From Cinnamomum chago (lineage: Eukaryota > Streptophyta > Magnoliopsida > Laurales > Lauraceae): a stretch of DNA of 64,000 nucleotides. Both the position numbers and the translations under genes were made by a program. Of the stretch, positions 23,591-35,158 are shown in pieces (the stretch's first letter is position 1; each line of letters starts with the position of its first letter). The stretch covers positions 61,971,501 to 62,035,500 of the forward strand of contig CP142458.1 in the NCBI GenBank assembly GCA_038049695.1, in the 5' to 3' direction. The notes beneath the pieces are model-generated. The model was given only the letters and a program-made list of their open reading frames with translations. It was not told the origin of the DNA and searched no databases.

Positions 23591-26500
23591 TCTCCCTCTA
23601 CCTTCTACTTTCTTCTTTTATAATATATAAAAACACCCACTAGCACTCCACATTATTTAATCATAAATTGGTGATTTTTGTACTCATTATTTAATTATTA
23701 TCATATATTACTCAATATTAAAATTGCCTACGGCCAAAGGATCGATTTTCAACGAGCTGTCGATTCCATTCCAAATGTAGTGAAGGTAAATAGCCCACTC
23801 ACATCACAATTACATAACAACTCCCTCTCATTGATTAATCCTCTCAACTATCTGTTTTGTAAAATGCATCTGGCATAAAATTAGCCGATCTAGACTCATG
23901 TTAGAAGGTGACATCAATTGACGAAGCTAGATTTTGGATTTTATTGAATAAGAGTTGGAATTTCTAAAGATTCACCTTTCTATTAGACACCCATGAAACC
24001 ACATTAATTAGAAGAGTCGCTTTCCACAATAAGACTAGTATGAAAAGATCTTAAGAAATATTAAAGTGCTTCTAAGATGGTTAGCACCTTCACTGCATTA
24101 GAATCACTAACAACCACATACTTAGAGAACATAAACTAAGCCTCACAATTGTTGTTGCAAAGCACCCCTCGAAAAGGTTATGCCCTCGAAAAGGTTATGC
24201 ATAATGATTAGTCTCTATTGTGTTTCATAAAATGCTTCTTTTTTCACCACTCTGTGAAAAAAAAACCATAATGAATATAGAAAGCAGGAAACAATGTATA
24301 GAGTTGAAAGTTATGTATTACGGAAAGATCATATGTCAGGTTGATTAGAAATTAGGTGCATTTTTTAAATTTGATAAAGTAATAGGTAGAGATTTTTTTC
24401 TGAAAAGGGAAAAAATAGTTCCCACTTGGTATGATTGACTTCTCAGTGAATCTTGTTGCCGAAAATCCGATCCCAAGTCCAATTGTTAACTGGGCCAAAA
24501 AAATGGCCCATACTAAATTTAATTATCTGACTTGTGAAGGAAAGATGGATGTCTATGGGCTCCTTTATTATCTGACTTGTGATGAATGTATGTGGGTTCC
24601 TCTGTTATCTAACTTGTGAAGGAAAGATGAAATTTTTTTGAGTTTTTTGAAAGATGTAGATATATATTTTTTAAGATTTTTTTTATATAACTTTTTTGGG
24701 TTTACATTCTTTGGATTTATGAGTTTATTGGATCTCTGTTTTGGTGGGTTTCGTGTCTGCATACCTTCAATTAAGATTTTTTTTTTTTTACTTGGAGGAA
24801 TTCTTGAATTTTTTTTTTATTTGCATGTGTTTAAAACATTGGGTTCTCCTACTTGGATGTCTACCAAGTCTTAGGATGACCTTCCATAGTTGTCTCTGCA
24901 TAGAATTTTTAAGACGGTATAGTTGGGTTTCAATCCAAGACTTGTCATTGTCGTTAAAAAAAAAAAGGAGGTTCAAGGATTGAGTAATAAAGATGAGAGA
25001 GAGGGACTTTTTTTAAGTAATAAAGAAACTTTGATGCTGAGTAGCCTTAATTTTATGTATTGCTTATTGATTTCTCAAATAGAGAGGAGATTCTCATTAT
25101 TAGTTTAGAACCCAAATTATAACTCATTTATTAATGTAATATGTGATTTTTTTTCCTTCTAAGTTATTTACATCCTAGCTTGGGAATCATAATTGGCTAC
25201 AATTTTTTTTTTTGTTTTTTTAAGAAATATAGAAATTTTGTTGATGGGTAGTCTTTTGGTTTTTCAGACTTGAGAGGAAGATTTTCACTATGAATTGGGT
25301 TAAGCACCTAAATCTTGTTCTTCCTTTTGAGGTGGATTTCATGATTAAAAACCATTTCTCTTATATGATATGCTTTTCTTTTTATCTTGTGACTTGTGAG
25401 TTCCTTTGGCCTTATGTAGGGGTCCAAACCTTTTCATTTGGGAAAATAGAAGATTATTAATTATAGTTAGTCTCTTTTCTTTAATTGTATATATTTCTTT
25501 TAGATTTTTAATACTAAGAGGGAGACTTCCATTGTGAGATTGGTTAAGTACCCAAATATTGTTCTGATAGATCTGGATATGGAGACTCCGAAATGCGGCT
25601 AGAAATCTATGTGGGTTTCGGCAATTGAGTAGCTCCGCAGATCTCTTCACATCTGTCTAACCTATGGAAATTGAGAGTGTCCAACCCTAAAGCTCCCTAA
25701 TCTTATATAGATGAGTTCCAAAGAGTCATACTTATTATAGACTTTTTTGCCAGAAACACACATCCACTGATTTTATTGGAAGTCTTATTTGTGGAGACAA
25801 ATCAAGTCTTACCATAAGTGAGATTGTATTCTCTATTGGACTACGCTCGCTTGATCTGACGTGTAACCTGTGGCATGTGGGCCACACGATTTCCTACATG
25901 TTCATCTTTGAAGATTTTCATGATTAAATACCATTTATTTATATTATATATATATATTTTTTATTTCTAAGTTATTTAATGTTTTTATTGTTTGAGTTTT
26001 ATAGATTATTGTCCTTTCTTTTAATTCTCTTTGCCTGTCCCCAGACAGACTCATAGAGAGAGACATATTTTTTAGATAATTATTTAATTGGTATTTAATT
26101 TTTCTCGTTAGAATACCTACCTTTTATGAGAAAGCGATAACCACTTTCATACTATCATTCTCCCTCATTTCTATCTCTCTCAATAGGTTCTTCTTGATCT
26201 TTACATTGGATTTGTTTTCTTCTAAGTAGTATCGCGAAGAAAATCCTAAGTTTGAATATATTTGTTAAATTTGAATGTAAATATACTAGTTTATTATTAA
26301 GGCACTAGATTAGCAAAGGCCTTTTCTGCTGTTTATTACATACTAAATTTGTAAATATTGACTACCTCAGTTTTGATTTTGACCTTCAATTCCAATTTTG
26401 ATTTTAAGTATTTTATTAAATTTTGACTTGACATGAAGCCCGCATAAATTTTATTGACACTGGTGGATCCCACTGTCAATTGGATGGAATTGGTTTAGGT

Positions 26501-28470
26501 TAGGCTAAACCAAAATCCATGCTAATAAAAAGCTAAAATGCATACACTGTAAATATTCATACTCACAGCCTCTCAATTCTGGAAGCTTTTGAAAACTTAC
26601 TTTACCCAATGCACCACATAAAAGTTTTATGTGTCATTTCTATTTTTTTGTACCTATTCTAAAGAATATTTTCTTAAAAAAAAGGGCAGCTAATTCCATC
26701 TTAAATGTGTATTAATTCCTTTTTCACATAAACTAAAGCGAGATTTTAAGGTATATTTTCTTTATAAAACTACGATTTTCTACTTTTCTTAAAATTGATA
26801 AGTGTATATAGAAAAAGAGATTGGTCGTCATTGGAAGGTCCTTAGAATTAACATCGGGGGTGCGCGTTCATATCAAATTCATTTTTTTTATTTTGACATT
26901 TTTGAAGATGAATGGAATTAAGCGATTATCGCCTCCAATAACTGATAAAGAAATGCAGGGATTTTTGAGAGTTGATCTGCAAGCCCATCTTTAAGCTACT
27001 ATGGAAAATATTAATTTCACCTTTATTTTCATTGTAACTATTCTTTGAAGTTTTGATTTTTTACCCTTTTTACTACTAGTAGGAATAATTTTTATAACTT
27101 TTCTTGTGTATATAATAATGGTTTTAAGCATAGGTGGTCAAGCTAGTTGTAATGTACAAAAGCTTTTCCACTTAATTTTGACCGTTACTTTTAAATTTTG
27201 ACTTTCACCAAATCAAATATCAACCTATTATTGTATTATATCATAAGGTTTTGAATTCAACTTGACTCTCACCAAACCCGGCCTACTCCAATCTATTATT
27301 ACATTATATATTATATCATAGTCTTTTAATTCAATTTTGATAGTTATGCTTCAACTTTGATTCCATCAACCAATTATTGTATGTTAGAGAAGAAGCATCT
27401 CAATTCAATTTTAATCCTCAATAGACCTGACGTCAACGTATTATTTACTATTATTAGATATTATATACAGAAACTGATCGCTTGTATATTTTTTATCATG
27501 GTAGATATCCATTTTTTAATTAGAAACAAATTCAACTAGCTATTATAATTATAAATATAGGATTTGCCAAATTGGGTCAAGAAAGAATTAGAAAATACTT
27601 GAACATGTGATGGGCCCACTTAATGATTCTTATGATTAAAAAAAAATTGAAAGTAAAATTTAAATGATTGTTTAAACATTCTTTGTTCCTTGTTAGAGCC
27701 TGTTGAAATAACTCATATTTTGAATGCTCGCATGTTTTTTTTCTTTTTTAAGGCCTTCTTTCCACGTTTGTGTGCTCCTTTCTCACTTGAGTGAGTTTTC
27801 TTCCTGTGTCTGCGCGGGTCCTAGCCCCCTTGGTTGGGGTACCAAAAAAAATAAAAATAAATAAAAAAAGCCTCAGCAAGTAATTTTTCATAATCATTAA
27901 GATTCATAATTGATTAAAAAATGCATTGTTCAAAGAAAATCCTATAATCTTGTATCATGTCCAAAACACTGGATAATTACATAGAAAATAAACTTCTTCC
28001 AAGCTAACTCTAAAGATATAAATTCATGATATAGTAAATAAAATAACCTCACAACGAAATACAAAAATCAGTAATCCAAGGCTACTTAAAATAATTGGCC
28101 ATGCATATAAATGCCCATGTTAACATATGGCTAATAGAAGTATTGAATACCAAGTGTTAATCTCAAAATAATAACTAGCTTTAGCCCACGATATGATTAC
28201 TATAGAGTCATATATTTATATAACCACCTGGCCTATAATTGGTCTCATTTTTGGGTCTTTCATCTATTGAACTTTACATACCCTTCTTATTCAGTAAACA
28301 ATTGTATTCCCTTCAGATATTCAGATAAATTCATAAAATATTGAAATCAAATATCTTTTTGAACCACCATTAACTCAATATTCAAATTGTTTATTAAATC
28401 AAATCAAACATTATCAAAGCAATTGTGGAAATCTTATTCATTTAGAAATCGCTATGAAAACTTAATCAGA
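23591..28470. other. AT-rich intergenic DNA, no gene recognised
   Basis: A small tandem array near 24522-24625 repeats TTATCTGACTTGTGA-like units. About 27730-27870 ends in CTAGCCCCCTTGGTTGGGGT followed by an A-rich tail, which may be the 3' end of an old LINE or SINE. The remainder has only short AT-rich frames, no conserved protein motif and no structural RNA that I can see. Confidence 0.45.
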
Positions 28471-28630
28471 GAAAATCTATTCTTATCAAACTCTTTGTTC
28501 TCCATGCTCTTCGAGTCCGTTTGTTATCTTCCTTTCCTTTGCTTATGATTAATGAAATGCTCTGTAGCAAAAAAAGAAAAAAAAAAGAGAAAAAGAGAAA
28601 AAAGAAAAGAAAATCAATTCTTATCAAACT
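28471..28630 (+). mobile_element. 5'-truncated poly-A retro-insert with 22-bp target duplications
   Basis: A 22-bp direct repeat flanks the insert (28471-28492 and 28609-28630, one mismatch, shared core ATTCTTATCAAACT). Between the copies lie about 76 bp of sequence ending ATTAATGAAATGCTCTGTAG and a ~40-nt A-rich tail with interspersed Gs. Long target duplications plus a 3' A tail are the signature of target-primed reverse transcription. The body most resembles the 3' tip of an L1-type LINE, but it is too short to be sure. Confidence 0.8.
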
Positions 28631-28847
28631 AAAAGGAAAAAAAAAACACTTATTCATTCAGAAAATTCAAATAAAGTTAGTAAGAAAAATTGGATATTCA
28701 ACTTCGGATAACCCTTCCAATTAACAATTCAAACCAACTAAATCAGAATTGTGTGCACTTCAAATCCATGTTTACTAACACATTAAAAAAAATCAATCCA
28801 AATCCAATTATAATGCTTTTAGAACTAACAAAAAACAGAACTATAAC

Positions 28848-29964
28848 TAGGGCTGTCAATCTGGCCTTTTGACGAGGGGGCTCAGCCCGCAAAAGCCCTC
28901 AAAGCAAGGGCTTTTTTTTTATTTTTTGTCGTAAAGTCCGAGGGTAGGGTAGGGCCCGATTTTGAAAAGCCCGCAATATTGAGGGCCGAGCTAGGGCTTG
29001 ACTTTTCCAGCCCGAGGCGGCCCGGCCCGGCCCGCAGTTTATCAAGTATTAATATAAAATATATAATACATGATATATTTATAATATATCTAAGCAACTT
29101 GGGCCTCTTGAAAATTTTGTAAGACTCAGGCCCAACCAAGCCTTTCATTTTTTCTATTTATAGCAATAAGAAATTATCTAAATGCCCAACCCACAGTACC
29201 ATAAACAGTCACTTATTTGGGGCATTTTAGACTTTTATTAAAAAGTCATAATTACCCCACATGGGGTTAACTGCGACAATTATATTGAGGGATAATGTGG
29301 TCTTTTGATCCTAAAAACCCTAAAATGTCTCTCTATAAGATCTTTTTTTTCATCGTTTGGGTAAACCTCACAAAACGAAAGTTCAAAGCAGTCTCTTCTA
29401 ATTTTCGATCTCTCCCTCTCTAATCTTGAAGTTGCTATTAATTTTGCTATCAAAAGTCACTGTGCTTAGCATTTTGCTCAAAAAGATCAAGTATTTGGGA
29501 TCATTTTGAAAAATTGAAAGTTCTAAAAAAACAAAAAGATGGAATGCAAAAGGAATGTCGTGTAGCTGAGTGTATGTACTGTACGAAACAAATGATAAAA
29601 TAAATGGAATTACCCACACAGCTAGACAATTTAATAAATCATGTACCAAGAGACTTAGACTTAATACAAACCAACAATTATTGCCTAAAGCTTTTGCCAA
29701 AGCCAATGTTGCCTCAGATATCCATAAATTTGACAAAAAACAATGTAGATTGAAAGCCGGTGGTGATGTAAGAAAATTTGATTTTCTTTAAAAAAAAATT
29801 CCTCTTTTTGGCCCTAGCCTGGCCCTAATCCTTGAGGGTAGGGCAAGAGCCTAAAAATTACAAGCCCGATATGAATATCGAGGGCTTTTGCTTGGTTAAG
29901 CCCTACCCGCACATGTGAGGGTATGATAAGAGCTTACCCCGGGCTGGGCCCTTTGACTGCCCTA
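28848..29964. mobile_element. Degenerate hAT transposon with 8-bp target duplication
   Basis: The left end begins TAGGGCTGTCAATCTGG. The right end, reverse-complemented, begins TAGGGCAGTCAAAGGGC. This (T/C)AGGG-TGTCAA type of end is common in plant hAT elements. Flanking 8-mers ACTATAAC (28840-28847) and ACTATGAC (29965-29972) match 7 of 8, the hAT duplication length. The subterminal regions are rich in GGGCCCGG and AGGGTAGGGC words in both arms. The 1117-bp length and the interrupted interior indicate a non-autonomous, decayed copy. Confidence 0.85.
29555..29660 (+). pseudogene. Remnant BED zinc finger of a hAT transposase
   Basis: One frame reads AECMYCTKQM (the CxxC half of a BED finger, CMYC starting at 29571). 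The next frame over reads NGITHTARQFNKSCTKR (the H...C half with the usual NGT/S-H start). Joining them needs a frame change, and a stop follows the first half, so the domain is broken. BED fingers bind DNA at the N-terminus of hAT transposases. The location inside an element with hAT ends agrees. No dimerisation (hATC) domain was seen. Confidence 0.55.
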
Positions 29965-29972
29965 ACTATGAC

Positions 29973-32318
29973 CATGTAACTTACTGCTTACAATGTTGCA
30001 TACTTCCAGCAGCTTAGCAGTTTGGTTCAGGCTCTCTTTCCTTCTGCTTTGTCTCGTCTTTTCTTCTCTCTTCTCCCTTTTTTCTCCTTTTCTCCTTTTG
30101 CAACTCGGGCAGTCCTATTTATAGGATTGTTAAGTCGTTTGGGTTTATATAATTTGTTTTACCTTTATGCCCTTAGTGACTACTTTATTTTCATTGAACA
30201 TTTAATAAATTCTCATGCTGTTATGAACTCCATTTGTTAAATATAAATCCAATATAGAGGTTTAGTGTCTAATCCTGATTAGAAGAAGAATCAATCCAAT
30301 AAATTCCGAATTTGAGACGCATTTAGATGGCCTGTTGGACCACCATTTCCCTCTCTATAAACTTGTAACTGTAAGTGCTCTCTCTCTCTCTCTCCATAGT
30401 CTACATCAATGTCTTAATCTTAAATAAATTAAGAGAAGACAATATAAAAGGGACTGAAGATAGAGCCAACCAGACGCCTCTAGATGAAAAATACTAGTCC
30501 GGAGCACCGACAATTTCACAGTAGAAGATACATCAAACATAGCAGCTTTCCCTGTTTTTCTGTAAGGCATGGAGCCCTCAGATCAGAGTGGACTTCAGAG
30601 CTGTGAGTTATCTTAGAAAAGTAGGTGCCTTTTGCATGTGGGTTTCTTAATTGGAAAAGTGCAGGTGGGCCTTTTGCTTCTCAAGTGAAAAAAGATGCTA
30701 TATAAAAGATTATTGTTCTGCCCATTGTGAAATAGAAAAAGTAAAGAGAATTGATGCACCCTTGCTAGCTTTTGACATATAGTTGTATCTAACTGCTTTT
30801 TAAGGAAAGAGTGAATGACTGATGGATCAATATCAAGGAGTGATTGTGTGTGAACCATTATGAGAGAGAGAGGAATTATGTGTCTAATACCCATAGACCA
30901 AACTGATTATTTCATCCTACTTTTTAAAAATGTTTTTGAGGGCACATAGAGTAGACAAATGGGGTAGTTAAGAGAATATCAGTTAGGGAGCTATCCGTTT
31001 GTATAACAGCATGCATAAGAATTGTATGACTTTTATTTCCAAAAACAGATATAATTGAAAACAAACATAAAATTATCTCCTTTTACCAGAAGATAAATCA
31101 AGGGGAGAAAGAAAATACATAGTCAGCCATCACTCCGTAATTCAAGTCCTTTGGTCTATATCTTCACCTCATATCCTTCACCTCTTTAATAGTCTTGGTT
31201 GGAGCCATTCAACTATGAATTCCTATGTATTCAATTTCCAAAAACAGATAGGTATGCTGTCCTTTTGTTTTCATTAAAAAGATCTTTCTTTGATTTTTCT
31301 TTTAATTGTGATGAGTTCCCTAAGATGAGAGGTTTTGTATTCAAATATGTGTGCATGAAGACTGAAACACTACAAGAGAATGTTTGACAGTAGTAATCGT
31401 TTGGGGATATCTAAAATTTTGAAATTGTTTTAAGTAACTGTTGGGTGAAAACTGTGTTTAATGTTAATTCAAAGGAAAAAAAAAACATAATTTGCTTACG
31501 TGCTTTGACATTTTAAACCTTTTGTTTCTCTAATTCTTCATAGTTTGGAACAATATTTGGAGATTATCATTTGACTAATTCCATTGAGAGAATTGGGAGA
31601 ACGTAAAGAAGGGTGTCTTAGAATCTCCCAACATGACTAATTCTTCAATCAAACATGGCTTAGGAAAATGAGGACCCAAAAAGTATAGCGAATGGCTATT
31701 AGTGTCTGTCATTTAGGTAAGTGTCCAAAACCAGAGAATCCAATCTGGAAAACTTGCTCTTGGTTAATGTGCATATTGATGATAAAAGATTTGCAAATTT
31801 GTAAAGGTGAGTACCTGGTAATTCCTCTTATTCATTTATCTGGCAATGATCTAATGGTCCAGCAGCAAAGGGGAAAATGACTTGAGTGATGTAGTCTAAC
31901 ACATGATGCATATGATGGTGGAGGTAGATGAGTTGTCATTGTAAACAAATGGTGCGGAAAGAAGAGTAACACCTCAATTTATAGCCATTATTGTTTTCCA
32001 TGCCATGTGAGGGATTCTTGTCTTAATAACCCCACCTCAATAAATCTTCATCCTCAATTTTAATACATGATACATGGCTTTCAGTGGATGGTATTGTACT
32101 AAAAGTGTATTTGGTTCAGGAAAAACTTATAGGCAGAGAAATAAGAAGAAATATGCAGGAGGATGGAGGACTCTTTATGAAGATTACTACTTTTCTATAC
32201 TAGGTTTTTTTCCATTTGTATTTGGATAAAAATGGAGAATGGTATTGGGGAAATGATTTTGAATTTTTTTTATAAAAAACATGAACTAATTATTTACTGA
32301 TGAATGTAGCTTGTAATA
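29973..32318. other. Intergenic DNA, no gene recognised
   Basis: This is AT-rich sequence with short frames only. A small (CT)n run occurs near 30380-30396. No splice-bounded coding sequence, RNA gene or transposon end could be supported. Confidence 0.5.
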
Positions 32319-32327
32319 AAAATAATA

Positions 32328-33478
32328 GGGGATTTTACTGAAAAAGTCCCATAAGACTCACTGTAGAGCAAAATGGCTTTGGAATATATGAAATGATCGT
32401 ACTAATCCCAGTGGCCCTTTTCAATTCATTTTTTTTGTTGTTTCGCCGAGCGGCGATATCCCCGCTCACTTGCATATATGAGTGGAGATATCCCTGCTCG
32501 TTTTTTCTTCTTCTTCACAATTAAGCGGCGATATCCCCGTCCACTCGTTCATTCTTCTTCTTCTTCTTCCTCCTCCTCCTCCTCCTCCTTCCTCCAACTC
32601 CTTCCACCTCAGCCAACTAATCAATTACCCCTTATATATGTATTCAACTTTGATGGCATATGTGAGAGCCTGCTTCCACTACAGTTTTATAGGTGAAAGT
32701 GAAGATGAAGCATACCAAGGTAGTGACCAGCATTGTTTGCAAGCAAAAACTCTAATGGCCTAAGGTGAGTGGACTGCTTCTCATGCACTGAAGGGATACA
32801 GATATGTCAGCACTTAGTAGGAGCTCTCAAGGTAAGCACCCTAACAATTGTGTCCGGTGACCTTCATTTTTTCATTGCTTAGCTGCATCTTTTACTAGTG
32901 TTGTGGCCATTGATTCTTGGGTATCCAAAGATCTTGATTGGAGGAAAAAGAAACCTGAACAGTAAGTTACATTGTGGCATACTGGGAATGATTTTTGCTT
33001 GGATCTCCAAGGTTCCTGAATGGAGCTAAAAGAAACTTGAAGTTACAGAGTGACAATTAGGAAGGATTTCTAGTTCTCCATTGTTTGGGACGAATTTTTG
33101 GGTTTGCATTGTTCTCGCCTTTGAAATAAATAATCAGAGATGGGCAGTGCCTGGCTTTCTATGAAAGTTGGATATAAGGGGCATTCGATTAGTTTGTAGA
33201 GTTGGAAGGAATTGGAAGAAGGGGGAGGAGGAAGAGGAAGAGGAAGAAGAAGAATAAACAAGTGAGCGGGGATATCGCCGCTTAAGTGTGAAGAAGAAGA
33301 AAAAACCAGTGGGAATATCCCCACTCGTATATGCAGGTGAGCGAGGATATCGCCGCTCTGCGAAACAATAAAAAAAATGAATCGAAAAGGGCCACTGGGA
33401 CTAGTATGGTCATTTTATATCTTTGAAAGCCATTTTGCTCTACAGCAAGTCTTATGGGACTTTTTCAGTAAAATCCCC
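32328..33478. mobile_element. Long-TIR (foldback-like) Mutator-type transposon B
   Basis: Both tips read GGGGATTTTACTGAAAAAGT in inverted orientation. The arms stay alike for about 320 bp (about 32328-32655 and 33155-33478), roughly 85-90 percent by eye, leaving a centre of only ~500 bp. A perfect 9-bp duplication AAAATAATA flanks the element (32319-32327 and 33479-33487). Each arm contains three blocks centred on GATATC (for example GAGCGGCGATATCCCCGCTC near 32449) and a TTC/TCC microsatellite. No transposase is present. A short Ser/Leu/Pro-rich frame can be read in both arms, but it largely reflects the microsatellite. Confidence 0.93.
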
Positions 33479-33487
33479 AAAATAATA

Positions 33488-35158
33488 TATAGAAGAGAAA
33501 ATAAAATCTTCTCCAACCCAAAGGAGAAATACACTTCTCACATTTATGCACAAGTAGTTAATTGGAGCAATACATTTCTTCTCTGGGTTGAGGGGAAAAG
33601 GTAGAAAAATTATCCTTACTTTAACTCTGTAATGTAACCTTGGTTTAGCTTTTGTTATGTGACTGATTTCTCCATATGTTTTCTCTATATGCTATAGTTT
33701 GGATTTAGAGAGAACAGATAAAGATATTGGAGAAAACTATTCATAGTGCAGATTTGAAGCAAGGAAGGATCCCTGAGAAAATAGGCATCTCCAGGTAAGA
33801 ATTTTCTCTACTGCCATTCTTCTCATTAAGTCAGTCATTCAAGCTCTGAGGATTCACTTCATTGAAAAATTGCAATCTATTATCTAGTTGTCTAAATAAC
33901 ATAAAAAAAAATAAAACCAGGAAAATAATTAAAGTAAAAACACAAATACCTGAAAAAAAAAATGAAGATACCCAATAATTACAAGGTATCCTACAACTAC
34001 ATTGGGCCCCATCAATTTTTTTTTTTAACAATCCATCAAGATCTTATGAAACAAGTCTTGATGATGATGAAATCAAGATTTGGATCCACATCAGATCTTT
34101 GAAAAAGGACCTAGATGGGCCCCATCATTTAAAAAAAATCTATCAAGATATCATGATACAAGTCTATAAGATGATGGCATCAAGATTTGGACCCACCACA
34201 AATCCTTGAAAAAGGCCTACATGGCCCCCCATATGTGCAAAGAAGAGCACATTATAGGGGAAAAAAAACACAGAAGAAGAGTCCAGACTCCAGATCCTGC
34301 AATTTCTGAGATGGCTGATTTATTTATTTTATTGTACTGTATTCTAGGTTTCATCTCCTACACAAGACTACAAGGGACAGACAGCCAACTTTCATCAGAA
34401 CATATGAAAAAGAAAGCAAGGGCATCTAAGTAATTTCACCAGAGCCTTCAATTAAAGAATCTCTCCCCATCCACCACCTCATCACAAGGTCTCCCAAGGT
34501 ACAAAGCAACAGCTGAAACCTCATCAGAAAAACAGCAGCCATTTATCCTTTCTTTTACAGCACACATATCACCTCACCACCCTCCAAAGTCTCCAACCCA
34601 AAACCCACCCTTCCAACAAAGCACAAGGGAAGAAATATAGAAGAAACAAGGAAACAACATCAGCCAACCATCAAAGAGACCCAGGAGCTCTCTTTCTCTT
34701 TCTATTCTCTCTCTCTCTTCCTAATGGCCCATCTACACCAAAGTTTATGTGTAACAAGCAAAAACAAAATAGAAAGAGAGAGAAAGAGAAGGAAAGGAGG
34801 AAAGAAAGGAAGATGTCTTCAAAGGTCTTCTATCCAACCAAACCTACAAAAACAGAACTTCCCAGAAATGCCCTTCTGCAACCCCAAAAGATCTCACCTC
34901 CATCAAAGAATCCAATTGGGTATTACCAATTTATGTGGGCTTTTGGGTTTTGTGTGGTTGTCTCAGTCAGAGTTTTTCAGAGAGAGAAAACAGGAGAAGG
35001 AACCTACCCCTCTCTCTCTCTTCTTTCTCTCTGCCATCAACCCCCTTTATTTCTCTACCTTGCATTGCATATCTGTCTTCCTTTTTTGTTAAAACTCTCT
35101 CTGCTTTCTCTTTTCCCTATTTGAGGTGTTTATTCTTCTCTCTACCTTGGGAGATACA
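33488..35158. other. Upstream region of the 185-residue gene, includes its likely leader
   Basis: The left part is intergenic. A 113-bp tandem duplication lies at 34004-34223. From about 34690 to 35120 the plus strand is rich in CTCTCT and TTCTCT, as in many plant core promoters and 5' leaders (Y patches). A 122-codon frame from ATG 34724 ends before the real start and has no conserved features. If transcription begins upstream of it, it would act as an upstream ORF. A clear TATA box was not identified. Confidence 0.45.
34004..34223. repeat. Tandem duplication, ~113-bp unit beginning GGGCCCCATCA
   Basis: Units 34004-34116 and 34117-34223 share GGGCCCCATCA, ATCAAGATTTGGA and CTTGAAAAAGG, among other blocks. 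Differences are scattered. The sequence is non-coding and lies about 1 kb upstream of the start codon of the neighbouring gene. Confidence 0.8.

Noticed and set aside
34724..35092. 122-codon frame just upstream of the 185-residue gene
   Set aside because: It lies in CT-rich leader or promoter sequence, has low-complexity Lys/Arg/Glu then Ser/Leu content, and overlaps another frame. At most it is an upstream ORF.
35126..35158. Extending the 185-residue protein upstream to a GTG at 35126
   Set aside because: That start is not an ATG; the first in-frame ATG is at 35159 and the known-style N-terminus begins there.
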